Source: Blattabacterium cuenoti (GTDB lineage: Bacteria > Bacteroidota > Bacteroidia > Flavobacteriales > Blattabacteriaceae). Taken from it: DNA of 64,000 nucleotides. The DNA lies in NCBI RefSeq assembly GCF_014251315.1, contig NZ_CP059185.1, positions 453,017-517,016 of the forward strand, given 5' to 3'. Numbering within the stretch: the stretch's first letter is position 1; every line of letters starts with the position of its first letter. The position numbers were made by a program, and so were the translations under genes. A model generated the notes under the pieces. That model was given only the letters and a program-made list of their open reading frames with translations. It had not been told where the DNA came from and did not search any database. Shown here one piece after another: positions 21,620 through 31,125 of the stretch.

Positions 21620-21693
21620 AGCCGATGGAGGGATTCGAACCCACGACCCCGAGATTACAAATCACGTGCTCTGACCAACTGAGCTACACCGGC
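21620..21693 (-). tRNA. tRNA-Thr (anticodon UGU)
   Basis: The minus strand gives acceptor GCCGGTG/CATCGGC, anticodon arm CGTGA-TTTGTAA-TCTCG (TGT) and T-arm GTGGG-TTCGAAT-CCCTC. It is the first gene of the tRNA-tuf cluster, with a consensus promoter just upstream. CCA is not encoded. Confidence 0.97.
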
Positions 21694-21733
21694 TATTCAA
21701 ATTTGATTCGTAATAATGAAAATCAAGGCAATA

Positions 21734-21764
21734 CAAATCTATAGAGATTTTTATAAATCTCAAA
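21734..21764 (-). promoter_or_regulatory. Consensus Bacteroidota promoter for the tRNA-tuf-(secE-rpoC) operon
   Basis: On the minus strand TTTG (21764-21761) is followed by exactly 19 bases and then TAGATTTG (21741-21734), matching the primary-sigma consensus TTTG-N19-TAnnTTTG. The predicted start is about 7 bases further on, some 35-40 bases before tRNA-Thr(UGU). The spacer holds a 7-bp inverted repeat GAGATTT-ATAA-AAATCTC. It lies right after the lspA stop. Confidence 0.75.
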
Positions 21765-21777
21765 AAAATAATAAACG

Positions 21778-22440
21778 TTATAAAATTTCTACATTTTTAA
21801 TTTTACGTTTAAATATGAGTAATGAAAATCCACCAATGGATATCACAATATCAGATAAATTAAAAATGGGTTTAAAAAATTGGAAATTATAATTTCCAAA
21901 AAATGGAATCCAGTGAGGAAGATTAGTGTCTATTATAGGAAAATAAAACATATCAACAACACATCCCTCCATAAAAGAAGCGTATCCTCCTGTATGATCT
22001 TTTCCAAGATTAAAAAAATCGGAATTTATTTTAGATATTCCAATGTAAGGAATCCATTCTTGGGATTTTTGACTATAAATCGTTCCAGAATTGAATAAAA
22101 CCCCATATAAAGCACTATCTAAAAAATTTCCCACAGCTCCTGATAAAATTAAACTAATAGGAATAGTTAAATATTTAGAAGATCCTTTTTTTATATTTTT
22201 GTAAAGAAAAATAAAAATAAAAAAAACTAAAAAAAATCGAGAAATACTCAATAATATTTTTCCATAATATCCTCCTCCAAAATTAACACCATAAGCCATT
22301 CCTGGATTTTCTACAAAAAAAATCCAGAAAAAAGGGAAAATAGAAATTCCACTCCCTAATTCAAAATGAGTTTTAATATAAATTTTTAAAACTTGATCTA
22401 TTGTTAAAATAGAAAAAATAATTAAAAAAAATTTTTTCAA
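21778..22440 (-). CDS. lspA: Lipoprotein signal peptidase (signal peptidase II)
   Basis: Inner-membrane aspartyl protease that removes signal peptides from prolipoproteins. It has four hydrophobic segments and the family blocks TIDQVLKIYIK, FFVENPGMAYG, GAVGNFLDS (first catalytic Asp) and GCVVDMFYFP (second catalytic Asp). At 220 residues it is longer than the roughly 160 of proteobacterial LspA because of an insert between the catalytic blocks (GTIYSQKSQEW to GGYASFMEG), as in other Bacteroidota. The lipoprotein gene at 30789 is a likely substrate. It follows the DksA-like gene by 7 bases. Confidence 0.93.
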   Translation of the reverse strand: MKKFFLIIFSILTIDQVLKIYIKTHFELGSGISIFPFFWIFFVENPGMAYGVNFGGGYYGKILLSISRFFLVFFIFIFLYKNIKKGSSKYLTIPISLILSGAVGNFLDSALYGVLFNSGTIYSQKSQEWIPYIGISKINSDFFNLGKDHTGGYASFMEGCVVDMFYFPIIDTNLPHWIPFFGNYNFQFFKPIFNLSDIVISIGGFSLLIFKRKIKNVEIL

Positions 22441-22447
22441 AAAAAAT

Positions 22448-22843
22448 TTATCTATTTATTTTTTCTACCAATCTTTTTCCTTCAACACTTAAAGTAGTAT
22501 GAGGGACTGCCATGAGACGTTCTTTAGGAATTAATTTTTTAGTGATCCGACAAATTCCATAATCCTTGTTTTCCACTCTAATTAAAGCCGAATTTAAACT
22601 TTTAATAAACTTCTGTAAATGTTCCACTATTTGTGCATTTTGTTCCTTACTCAATGTTTCTGATCCTTCCTCAAAAGCTTTGAAAGTAGGATAAGTGTCA
22701 TCTGTTCCATTATTTTGATCATTGTAAAAAGATTCCTTAAAAATTGATAAATCTTTTTTTGCTTTTTTCAATTTTTCAAGTATAAGTTTTCGAAATTCTT
22801 TCCTTTCTTCCATAGAATATCTTTGTTTTACTTGTCCTTTCAT
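22448..22843 (-). CDS. DksA/TraR-family protein with degenerate zinc finger
   Basis: A 131-residue protein. The coiled-coil N-terminal half (EERKEFRKLILEKLKKAKKD) and the C-terminal YGICRITKKLIPKERLMAVPHT block identify the DksA/TraR family, whose members bind in the RNA polymerase secondary channel or act as general stress proteins. Of the four zinc cysteines only the first (in YGICRIT) remains; the second pair is replaced by PHTTL, so no zinc finger can form. This state is common in Bacteroidota homologues. The start overlaps the ileS stop by 4 bases and lspA follows, so ileS, this gene and lspA form one unit. The exact role is unknown. Confidence 0.85.
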   Translation of the reverse strand: MKGQVKQRYSMEERKEFRKLILEKLKKAKKDLSIFKESFYNDQNNGTDDTYPTFKAFEEGSETLSKEQNAQIVEHLQKFIKSLNSALIRVENKDYGICRITKKLIPKERLMAVPHTTLSVEGKRLVEKINR

Positions 22844-25800
22844 TTTTTTATATTTTCTTCTACTTTTCGAATCTGCATATATAATATGAATTTTTTTTCA
22901 AAATAGATTTTTTCTTTTTTCTCCTCTTTATCTATCTTTTTTTGTAAAAAAACGTTGACAGAAAGAGTTTCTCTACAAATAAAATCTTTGTTTTTTTGTA
23001 AAATGATTTGTATTTTTTGAAAATCATGATTTTCCTTTACACTTAAATACACAAGTATTTTTTCGATTACATTATATTTACGATATTTTCTTAATTTTTG
23101 TATATATCGAATTAATTCTCTTATAAATCCCTCTTCCCAAAGAGAATCTGTAATACGTAAATCTAATGCTATCGTAAATTTCGAATCAAATAAAACTGAC
23201 CAACCTTTAATATATTCAGTACTAATTTTGACATCTTCTAAAAAAAGAAGAATTTTTTCTTTTTTCAGAAAAAGAAAACATTTTTTATTTTTTTCTATTT
23301 CTCTAATTTTTTCTTGACTAAATTTTTTGATAAGCTCAGAAATTATTGGAACTTTATTTCCGAACTTAGGTCCAAGAGATTGATAATTAGGTTTTATATA
23401 TTTTATATATTCAAGATTTTTGTAGGAAGAAGGAAATTTTACTTCTTTTACATTAGCTTCTTGAAAAATTATTTCAGAGAATTGTTTCAATTGAAAACGA
23501 ATTTTTTTATCAGAAACAAGAATAAGCAATTTTTGTAAAGGTTGTCGAATTTTTATTTTATTTTTTTTTCTTACAGAAAAAACCATAGCAATTATTTTCT
23601 GAATCCAAAGCATTCTATTTTCCAATTCTTTATTAATTAAATTATAATCATAACTAGGATAACTTGTTAAATGAATGCTTTTAAAATTTTCTTTTTTAGT
23701 AATAGAATTTAAATCAACATATAATTTTTCAGAAAAAAATGGAACAATGGGAGAAATTAACTTGGCTACAACAATTAAACATTTATAAAGAATTTGATAT
23801 GCAGATATTTTATTTTTTGTATATTTTTCTTTCCAAAACCTTCTTCGGCATAATCTAACATACCAGTTACTTAACTTGTCTATAACAAAAGATGAAATCA
23901 AACGTGAAACTTTAGTGGGATTATAGTTAGCATAGTAATTATCTGTTTTTTGAATAAGAGTGTTTAATTCAGAAAGAATCCAAAAATCTAATCCTGTATA
24001 AGAATTAAAACATTCCTTTTCTTTTTCTTTATAAGAAAAACCATCAATATTAGCATATAAAACAAAAAAAGAATAAATATTATATAGTGTTCCAAAAAAT
24101 TTATTTATAATAGTGTGAATCTCCTTTATGTCAAATTTTAAATTATCCCAAGGTTCAGAATTGAATATAATATACCAACGTATGGCGTCAGGACCATAAT
24201 TATCGATTACGTCAAAAGGATTTATAGTATTCCCTTTGCTTTTTGACATTTTACGACCATTTTGATCCAAAATTAATCCAGTTGATACAACATTTTTATA
24301 TGCTATAGAATTAAATAACAAACTACTAATAGCATGCAAAGTAAAAAACCATCCTCGTGTTTGATCTATTCCTTCAGAAATAAAATCAGCGGGAAATAAT
24401 ATATTTTTATCTATATATTCTCTATTTTCAAACGGATAATGAAATTGAGCATATGGCATTGCTCCAGAATCAAACCATACATCAATTAAATCAGATTCTC
24501 TTTTCATAGGTTTTCCTTTAGAAGAAACCAAAATGATTCTATCCAAAACATGTTTGTGTAAATCTATTTTATCATAATTATGATCACTCATATCATCTAA
24601 TGTAAAATCTTCAAAAACATTATGTGACATAAATCCACATTTAATAGATTTTTTAATTTCCAAGATTAACTCTTTAATTGATCCTACTACTATTTTTTCA
24701 TCTCCTTTTTCTGTACTCCAAATAGGAAGAGGTGTCCCCCAATATCTAGAACGTGAAAGATTCCAATCTTTTATATTTCTTAACCAAGAATCAAAACGTT
24801 TTTTTCCTGTAAAAGGAGGATGCCATTGAATTTTTTGATTTAAACGAATCATTTTATCTTTCATTTCTGAAGTTTTTATAAACCATGAATTTAGTAGATA
24901 ATAAAGTATTGGTTTTTCCGTCCTCCAACAGTGTGGATAAAAATGAATATGTTTTTCCGTCCTAAATATTTTTTTTTCTTTTTCTAGAAAAAGAATTATC
25001 TCTTGATCTACTGAAAAAAAATTTTTTTGATTTGTAGTATTAAATTCATTTTTAACATATTTTTCAGAAAATCCATAAGGAAAATTTTTTATAAATTTTC
25101 CTTGAAAATCAACCAAGGGAATAGGAATATTTTCTTCATTTAAAACTAACATTGGAGGAATGTCATATTTCTTAGAAATTATAAAATCATCCATTCCAAA
25201 TGTAGGAGAGATATGAACAATTCCAGTTCCTTCATTTACATTAACAAAATCTCCTGCTATGATTCTAAATGCATTTTTTTCATTATAATAAGGTTTAAAC
25301 CAAGGCAATAATTGTTCATATTTACAAAATATTAATTCTTTTCCTTTAAACTTATATACTATTAAATAAGGAATTTTATGACTTTTATTATTATAAGCAT
25401 CTAATTCAGTATTAGTTGAAACAGAATAGAACTGATCTGACAATAATATTTTATGAATTAATTTTTCAGAAAAAACAATATTTTCTTTTAAAAAAGTATA
25501 GGTGTTATAGGTTTTAACTAATACATAGTCTATATCATAACCAAAAGCTAATGCTGTATTTGAAGGAATGGTCCAAGGAGCAGTTGTCCATGATATAAAA
25601 TATATATCACCTAAAATGTTTTTAAATTTTTCAGGTAAAGTATTTTTAATGGCCTTAAATTTTAAAAATGGAGATAATTGTTTTACTTCTTTATAAGTTC
25701 CCGGCATGTTCAATTCATGATAACTTAATCCTGTTCCTGCAGCAGGGGAATAAGGCTGTATTGTAAAACCTTTATAAATAAGACTTTTATCATATAATTT

Positions 25801-26304
25801 TTTAATTAGCCACCATACACTTTCTATATACTTTGCATTATAAGTAATAAATGAACTATCTAAATCTATGAAATATCCTATTTTTTCCGTAAAAAATTTC
25901 CATTTTTTCAATGATTTGTTCACAAAACTTTTACAAAGATTATTATATTCTTCTACACTAATTTTCTTTCCTATATCATTTTTAGTAATTCCTATATCTT
26001 TTTCTACATTTAATTCTATAGGGAGTCCATGCGTATCCCACCCTGCTTTTCTAAATACTTTTTTACCTTTAAGAGCATGATATCTACAAAAAATGTCCTT
26101 GATAATTCTGGTTAAAATATGATGAACACCAGGATTTCCATTTAAAGATGGAGGCCCCTCATATAAAATATACGAAAGAGCATTTTTCCTGTTATAAAAA
26201 TTAGAATTATTTTGAAAAATCTTATGTTTTTTCCAATATTGATATATTTCTGTAGTTATATGATTAAGATCCAATTTTTTATATTCTCTAAATATTTTTG
26301 ACAT
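22840..26304 (-). CDS. ileS: Isoleucine--tRNA ligase
   Basis: Class I synthetase that charges tRNA-Ile and edits valine. The HIGH-equivalent is GNPGVHH, within GPPSLNGNPGVHHILTR near the N-terminus, with DTHGLPIE just after. The editing domain contains SWTTAPWTIPSNTAL and GTGIVHISPTFG, and KMSKSKGN is near residue 685. The anticodon-binding domain follows. An ATG seven codons upstream (26325) is possible, but MSKIFREYKKLDL at 26304 fits the family start better. At about 1154 residues it has the usual length for the long Bacteroidota form. It is divergent from mutS with about 44 bases between the starts. Confidence 0.96.
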   Translation of the reverse strand: MSKIFREYKKLDLNHITTEIYQYWKKHKIFQNNSNFYNRKNALSYILYEGPPSLNGNPGVHHILTRIIKDIFCRYHALKGKKVFRKAGWDTHGLPIELNVEKDIGITKNDIGKKISVEEYNNLCKSFVNKSLKKWKFFTEKIGYFIDLDSSFITYNAKYIESVWWLIKKLYDKSLIYKGFTIQPYSPAAGTGLSYHELNMPGTYKEVKQLSPFLKFKAIKNTLPEKFKNILGDIYFISWTTAPWTIPSNTALAFGYDIDYVLVKTYNTYTFLKENIVFSEKLIHKILLSDQFYSVSTNTELDAYNNKSHKIPYLIVYKFKGKELIFCKYEQLLPWFKPYYNEKNAFRIIAGDFVNVNEGTGIVHISPTFGMDDFIISKKYDIPPMLVLNEENIPIPLVDFQGKFIKNFPYGFSEKYVKNEFNTTNQKNFFSVDQEIILFLEKEKKIFRTEKHIHFYPHCWRTEKPILYYLLNSWFIKTSEMKDKMIRLNQKIQWHPPFTGKKRFDSWLRNIKDWNLSRSRYWGTPLPIWSTEKGDEKIVVGSIKELILEIKKSIKCGFMSHNVFEDFTLDDMSDHNYDKIDLHKHVLDRIILVSSKGKPMKRESDLIDVWFDSGAMPYAQFHYPFENREYIDKNILFPADFISEGIDQTRGWFFTLHAISSLLFNSIAYKNVVSTGLILDQNGRKMSKSKGNTINPFDVIDNYGPDAIRWYIIFNSEPWDNLKFDIKEIHTIINKFFGTLYNIYSFFVLYANIDGFSYKEKEKECFNSYTGLDFWILSELNTLIQKTDNYYANYNPTKVSRLISSFVIDKLSNWYVRLCRRRFWKEKYTKNKISAYQILYKCLIVVAKLISPIVPFFSEKLYVDLNSITKKENFKSIHLTSYPSYDYNLINKELENRMLWIQKIIAMVFSVRKKNKIKIRQPLQKLLILVSDKKIRFQLKQFSEIIFQEANVKEVKFPSSYKNLEYIKYIKPNYQSLGPKFGNKVPIISELIKKFSQEKIREIEKNKKCFLFLKKEKILLFLEDVKISTEYIKGWSVLFDSKFTIALDLRITDSLWEEGFIRELIRYIQKLRKYRKYNVIEKILVYLSVKENHDFQKIQIILQKNKDFICRETLSVNVFLQKKIDKEEKKEKIYFEKKFILYMQIRKVEENIKK

Positions 26305-26348
26305 AAGGCAATAATAAATTAACAATCTTCTATTTTAATAATTTTGAT

Positions 26349-28922
26349 ATGAACAAAAACGAAACCTTTTATTATAAAAAAAAAGAAGAAACTCCATTAA
26401 TTAAGCAATATAATGATATAAAAACTAAATATCCAGATACAATTTTATTATTTCAAGTTGGGGATTTTTATGAAACTTTTGGAGAAGATGCCATTAAATG
26501 TTCTCAAACGTTAAATATCGTTTTAACCAAACGAGCCCACATACATTTAGCAGGGTTTCCTTATCATTCTTTGAGTACTTACTTACCGAAATTGATACGT
26601 TCAGGATTCCGTGTCGCTATTTGTGATCAATTAGAAGAGCCAAAAAAAGGTAAAAATCTTGTAAAAAGAGGGGTCACAGAACTTGTAACTCCAGGAGTAT
26701 CTATCAATGAAAATATTGTATCCTCTAAATCAAATAATTTTTTAGCCTCTATTTACGTAGAAAAAAATCAAAATTTTGGGTTAAGTTTCTTAGATATTTC
26801 TACTGGAGAATTTTTTGTAACAGAAGATACAAAAAATAATGTTTTACAATATTTAAAACATTTTCATCCTAGTGAAATCATTTTTCAAAAAAAGGAAAAA
26901 AAATTTTTTGATAAATTTTTAAAAGGAAAATATTATACTTTTTTTATGGAAGATTGTATGTTTGATTATTCATCAGCATATGAAAAATTAATATCGCACT
27001 TTGAAATTAATTCTTTAAAAGGATTTGGCATTAATGATTTAAAATTAGGTATTATTTCTTGTGGAGCCGTTTTATCTTATTTACACAATACATTACATTT
27101 CAACATAAAACATATTTCTAATATACGAAGAATAAAAAAGGAAGAATATATGAAAATAGATGATTTTACCTTTAAAAATTTAGAAATATTTCATCCTTTG
27201 AACAAAGAAGGAGCTTCTTTAATAAATATTTTAGACCATACTATAACTCCTATGGGGGGAAGATTATTAAAAAATTGGATTATTTTTCCTTTAAAAAATT
27301 TATTTCATATCAGAAAACGTCATCAAATAGTGGAAGAATTATGCATTAACAACATAATACGTACTTTTATAAAAACAAAATTAAAAAGTGTTTACGATAT
27401 AGAAAGAATAATTTCTAAAATCGCCATTGGAAAAATTTCTCCCCGTGAAATGTATACGCTATATAAATCTTTGATTTCTATAAACGAAATACAAAAAAAA
27501 TGTTTATGTCAGGGATCTGAAATTCTTACAAACATTGGAAACTCTTTTCAAGATTGTAATTTAGTATGTGAAAAAATAGCTAATACAATACAAGAAAATC
27601 CTCCACATCAAATTGAAAAAGGAAAAGGAAATGTTATAATTAAAGGATTTTCTAAGAAATTAGATGAAATTCGTATGATATATTTTTATCAAAAAGAATA
27701 TTTAGAAAAACTTTGTTCAATAGAGAAATTAAAAACAGGAATTAATAATTTAAAAATCGGATATAACAATATTTTCGGATATTTTTTTGAAGTAAAAATT
27801 TCTAAAAAAGAAAAAGTACCCTCACACTGGATCCAAAAACAAACATTGACAAATTCTATTCGATATATTACTGAAGAGTTAAAAAATTATGAATTAAAAA
27901 TTTTCAATGCAGAACAAAAAATTTTTTTTTTGGAAAAAGAAATATTTCATAATCTAATGAATCAAGTATTAGAAAAAATAATCCCCTTACAAAAAAATGC
28001 AAAAACAATTGCCAAATTAGATGTATTATGTTCTTTTTCTAGTTTAGCGTTAGAAAATAATTATGTCGAACCAACAGTTAACGATTCTTCAAAAATATCT
28101 ATAATAAAAGGACGACATCCAGTTATTGAAAGACAATTTATTTCAAAAACTTCTTATATTCCTAATGATATTATTTTAAATAAATCTAATCAACAAATAT
28201 TAATCATCACAGGTCCTAACATGTCAGGAAAATCTGCTTTTTTACGTCAAACTGCCATTATTATACTTATGGCTCATATTGGAAGTTTTGTTCCTGCTAA
28301 ACAGGCAGAAATAGGATTAGTAGATAAAATATTCAGTAGAGTTGGTGCATCCGATAATATTTCTTTAGGAGAATCTACTTTCATGGTAGAGATGAATGAA
28401 ACAGCAAATATATTAAACAATCTTTCCAAAAGAAGTTTTCTCATTTTAGATGAAATAGGAAGAGGAACAAGTACTTATGATGGAATTTCTATAGCAAAAT
28501 CTATCATTGAATTTTTACATGAAAAAAATTTTCGCCCTCTAACTTTATTTGCTACACATTATCATGAATTAAATGAAATGAGTCTTTCTTTTAAAAGAAT
28601 AAAAAACTATCATATTTCTGTAAAAGAAATAAATGACAACATTGTTTTTATGCGAAAACTAGTAACTGGAGGAACTGAACATAGTTTTGGGATTTATGTA
28701 GCTAAAATATCGGGTATGCCTATAGAAATTATTGAAAGAGCAAAAGAAATACGAAATACATTAAAATTAAAAAAAAATAAAACAGAAATTAATAAAGAAA
28801 AAACTTTTTTTTTATTAAAAAGAATAATTTTTTCTTTAAAAAGAATAAAGAATATTGATTCTTTATCACTACAAGATGCAATAATTAAAATTAACGAAAT
28901 TAAAGATTTGTTGAATTATTAA
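26349..28922 (+). CDS. mutS: DNA mismatch repair protein MutS
   Basis: Recognises base mismatches and small loops. The N-terminal mismatch-binding domain contains LLFQVGDFYETFGEDA, with the Phe-x-Glu wedge as FYE. The core and clamp domains follow. The ABC-type ATPase has Walker A GPNMSGKSAFLRQ (near residue 623), Walker B LILDEIGRGTST and the helix-turn-helix region TEHSFGIYVAKISGMP. At 857 residues it is full length and looks intact. No mutL is in this window. It heads a plus-strand unit followed by tRNA-Gly and tRNA-Leu. Confidence 0.97.
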   Translation: MNKNETFYYKKKEETPLIKQYNDIKTKYPDTILLFQVGDFYETFGEDAIKCSQTLNIVLTKRAHIHLAGFPYHSLSTYLPKLIRSGFRVAICDQLEEPKKGKNLVKRGVTELVTPGVSINENIVSSKSNNFLASIYVEKNQNFGLSFLDISTGEFFVTEDTKNNVLQYLKHFHPSEIIFQKKEKKFFDKFLKGKYYTFFMEDCMFDYSSAYEKLISHFEINSLKGFGINDLKLGIISCGAVLSYLHNTLHFNIKHISNIRRIKKEEYMKIDDFTFKNLEIFHPLNKEGASLINILDHTITPMGGRLLKNWIIFPLKNLFHIRKRHQIVEELCINNIIRTFIKTKLKSVYDIERIISKIAIGKISPREMYTLYKSLISINEIQKKCLCQGSEILTNIGNSFQDCNLVCEKIANTIQENPPHQIEKGKGNVIIKGFSKKLDEIRMIYFYQKEYLEKLCSIEKLKTGINNLKIGYNNIFGYFFEVKISKKEKVPSHWIQKQTLTNSIRYITEELKNYELKIFNAEQKIFFLEKEIFHNLMNQVLEKIIPLQKNAKTIAKLDVLCSFSSLALENNYVEPTVNDSSKISIIKGRHPVIERQFISKTSYIPNDIILNKSNQQILIITGPNMSGKSAFLRQTAIIILMAHIGSFVPAKQAEIGLVDKIFSRVGASDNISLGESTFMVEMNETANILNNLSKRSFLILDEIGRGTSTYDGISIAKSIIEFLHEKNFRPLTLFATHYHELNEMSLSFKRIKNYHISVKEINDNIVFMRKLVTGGTEHSFGIYVAKISGMPIEIIERAKEIRNTLKLKKNKTEINKEKTFFLLKRIIFSLKRIKNIDSLSLQDAIIKINEIKDLLNY

Positions 28923-28973
28923 AATTTGCTCTATATATAAAAGAGTATTTAAATTAGTTATTTTAAAATCAGT

Positions 28974-29046
<73 letters not shown>

Positions 29047-29056
29047 TTTATTAACC

Positions 29057-29141
29057 ACCCGGATGGTGGAATTGGTAGACACACAGGACTTAAAATCCTG
29101 TGATCATTGTGATCGTACGGGTTCAAATCCCGTTCCGGGTA
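29057..29141 (+). tRNA. tRNA-Leu (anticodon UAA)
   Basis: A long-variable-arm tRNA. The acceptor is ACCCGGA/TCCGGGT, the anticodon arm CAGGA-CTTAAAA-TCCTG (TAA) and the T-arm ACGGG-TTCAAAT-CCCGT. It is 10 bases after tRNA-Gly(GCC) and 6 bases before the end of the convergent guaB. CCA is not encoded. Confidence 0.97.
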
Positions 29142-29147
29142 TTTTTC

Positions 29148-30614
29148 TTATTTACTATAATGAAAGTAATTAGGTGATTCTTTAGTGATATTTACACTAT
29201 GCGGATGGTTTTCTTTCAATCCTGAATTAGTTATTATCACGAATTTACCTGTTTTCATGAGTTCTGTGATATTGGAAACTCCACAATACCCCATTCCAGA
29301 ACGTAATCCTCCACAAATTTGATAAATTACATCTTTCATTTTTCCTTTATAAGGAACTATAGCTTCTATTCCTTCTGGAACAGATTTTTCGTTAAATTGG
29401 AAATAACGATCTTTACTTCCTCTTTTCATAGCTATTAATGACCCCATTCCTACATAAGTTTTAAATTTTCTTCCTTGAAAAATAACTTCTTCTCCTGGAG
29501 CTTCATCTGTTCCAGCAAATAAACTTCCAATCATAACAGCACTAGCTCCAGCAGCAATAGCTTTTACTACGTCTCCTGAATATCTTATACCTCCATCAGA
29601 AATGATGCTAACATTTCTTTTTTTAGCATATTCATATACATCATTAATAGCTGTAATTTGTGGCATACCTACTCCAGCAATAACTCTTGTTGTACATATA
29701 GAACCGGAACCAATTCCTACTTTTAAAACACTAGAACCTGCATCTATTAAATCTTTAGCTCCCTCCATAGTTACGACATTTCCTGTCAATAATGTTATTT
29801 CCGGAAAAGAATTCCTGATTAATTTTATTGTTTCTAATATTTTATAAGAATGACCGTGGGCTGAATCTATAGCTATGATATCAGCTCCTACTTTTACCAA
29901 AGATTTTACTCTTTCCATAGTTTTTTTATCTATTCCAACCGCTGCCCCTACACGTAAACGACCTCTAGAATCTTTACAGGCATTAGGATATTCAATAAGA
30001 TTATCAATATCCCTAATCGTAATTAATCCCACTAATTTATTATAATCATCCACAATAGGTAATTTTTCTATTCTTCCTTTTAATAAAATATTTTTAGCTT
30101 TTTCTAGAGTTATATTTTTTTTAGATGTAATTAATTTTTCTTTTGTCATAACTTCTTCTACTATAGAGTCCAAATTCGGACGATACTTAATATCTCTTCT
30201 GGTAATAATTCCTACTAATGAATGATCTTTTTCTATGACAGGTAATCCGGAAATTTTAAATTTTTCCATAAGATATTGAGCATATCTTAATGTTGAATCT
30301 CTAGAAAGAGTAATGGGATCATCTATCATTCCACTTTCACTTCTTTTTACTCTATAAACTTCTTCTGACTGATTTTCTATATTCATATTTTTATGAATAA
30401 TTCCTATTCCTCCTTCTCTAGCTATGGATATGGCTAAAGATGATTCCGTTACTGTGTCCATGGCAGCGCTTAATATAGGAATATTCATAGTAATATCAAG
30501 TGTAAGAGAAGTTTTAAGAGAGACTTCTGATGGAAGAGTAGAAGAGTAAGAAGGAACAAGTAAAACATCATCAAAAGTAAGAGCTTTTTTTAAAATTTTT
30601 TTATTTAAAGACAT
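29148..30614 (-). CDS. guaB: Inosine-5'-monophosphate dehydrogenase
   Basis: Oxidises IMP to XMP with NAD+, the committed step of GMP synthesis. The TIM barrel is interrupted by two CBS domains (from about [13 protein letters not shown] to [10 protein letters not shown]). The catalytic loop [18 protein letters not shown] carries the active-site Cys. The C-terminal flap has [15 protein letters not shown] and [13 protein letters not shown]. At 488 residues it is full length. It is divergent from the lipoprotein gene; the 174-base gap holds that gene's promoter and no clear consensus for guaB. Confidence 0.97.
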   Translation of the reverse strand: MSLNKKILKKALTFDDVLLVPSYSSTLPSEVSLKTSLTLDITMNIPILSAAMDTVTESSLAISIAREGGIGIIHKNMNIENQSEEVYRVKRSESGMIDDPITLSRDSTLRYAQYLMEKFKISGLPVIEKDHSLVGIITRRDIKYRPNLDSIVEEVMTKEKLITSKKNITLEKAKNILLKGRIEKLPIVDDYNKLVGLITIRDIDNLIEYPNACKDSRGRLRVGAAVGIDKKTMERVKSLVKVGADIIAIDSAHGHSYKILETIKLIRNSFPEITLLTGNVVTMEGAKDLIDAGSSVLKVGIGSGSICTTRVIAGVGMPQITAINDVYEYAKKRNVSIISDGGIRYSGDVVKAIAAGASAVMIGSLFAGTDEAPGEEVIFQGRKFKTYVGMGSLIAMKRGSKDRYFQFNEKSVPEGIEAIVPYKGKMKDVIYQICGGLRSGMGYCGVSNITELMKTGKFVIITNSGLKENHPHSVNITKESPNYFHYSK

Positions 30615-30746
30615 AATTTTTATTTTAAAATATATAATTTTGTTTTATTATAGTTTATAAAACATAATATTCTTATTTTCAATCTCTTTTCAAAAGAAAA
30701 AAAAAAATACAAATAATGATATATTTTTTCATTCCAAATTTTTATA

Positions 30747-30754
30747 TAAATTTG
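30747..30754 (+). promoter_or_regulatory. -7 promoter element of the small lipoprotein gene
   Basis: TAAATTTG followed by CC matches the Bacteroidota TAnnTTTG element, about 34 bases before the ATG at 30789. A T-rich stretch (TTTTTTC) is at roughly the -33 position but lacks the final G. Confidence 0.5.
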
Positions 30755-30788
30755 CCCAGAATATGTAATAACTGAAATACTATCGATT

Positions 30789-31064
30789 ATGATGAAAAAA
30801 TTAAGAATTACAGTCACTACGATTTTGTTAGCAATATTTTTATTTACTATTAGTTGCAATAACAAAAATAAAAATGAAAGTAACTCTACTACAACAGAAG
30901 AGGATAAGACAGCTAATAACAATGAAAATCAAACAGATTCTAATAACACGAATACACCTCCTACAACTAGTGAGGACTCCTCAAAAAATAACAACAATGA
31001 GGAAAACAACAATAATACATCTGAAAAAGAAAAAGTAACAACTGAAGAAAACGATAAAAAATAG
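30789..31064 (+). CDS. Small, Asn/Thr/Glu-rich putative lipoprotein
   Basis: I do not recognise a family. The 91-residue product has a basic start (MMKKLR), a hydrophobic stretch (ITVTTILLAIFLFTIS) and Cys23 in an LFTISC context, which fits a Bacteroidota lipobox. LspA is encoded in the same window. The mature part is low-complexity and unfolded-looking, made almost entirely of N, T, E, S, K and D with runs such as NNNNEENNNN. It has its own TAAATTTG promoter element upstream and a 19-bp terminator hairpin downstream, so it is an independent transcription unit. Alternative: a decaying lipoprotein gene kept open by chance, but promoter, signal and terminator together argue for expression. Function unknown. 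Confidence 0.75.
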   Translation: MMKKLRITVTTILLAIFLFTISCNNKNKNESNSTTTEEDKTANNNENQTDSNNTNTPPTTSEDSSKNNNNEENNNNTSEKEKVTTEENDKK

Positions 31065-31083
31065 AGAGAATAAAAATTTAAGC

Positions 31084-31125
31084 AGAAGCGAAAAAAAAAG
31101 TGTACGCACTTTTTTTTTCGCTTCT
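31084..31125. terminator. Strong bidirectional Rho-independent-type terminator
   Basis: A perfect 19-bp inverted repeat (arms 31084-31102 and 31107-31125) with loop TACG. Each arm is AGAAGCG, nine A, then GTG, or its complement. The internal A9/T9 runs make it work in either direction. It separates the lipoprotein gene from the convergent rplS and touches the first base of the rplS stop codon. Confidence 0.85.

Noticed and set aside
24578..24592. 14-bp palindrome ATCATAATTATGAT in ileS
   Set aside because: Short and A-T only, without a loop; expected by chance in DNA of this composition.
30620..30922. Minus-strand 100-codon frame antisense to the lipoprotein gene
   Set aside because: Hydrophobic low-complexity shadow crossing the lipoprotein promoter and signal sequence; no family resemblance.
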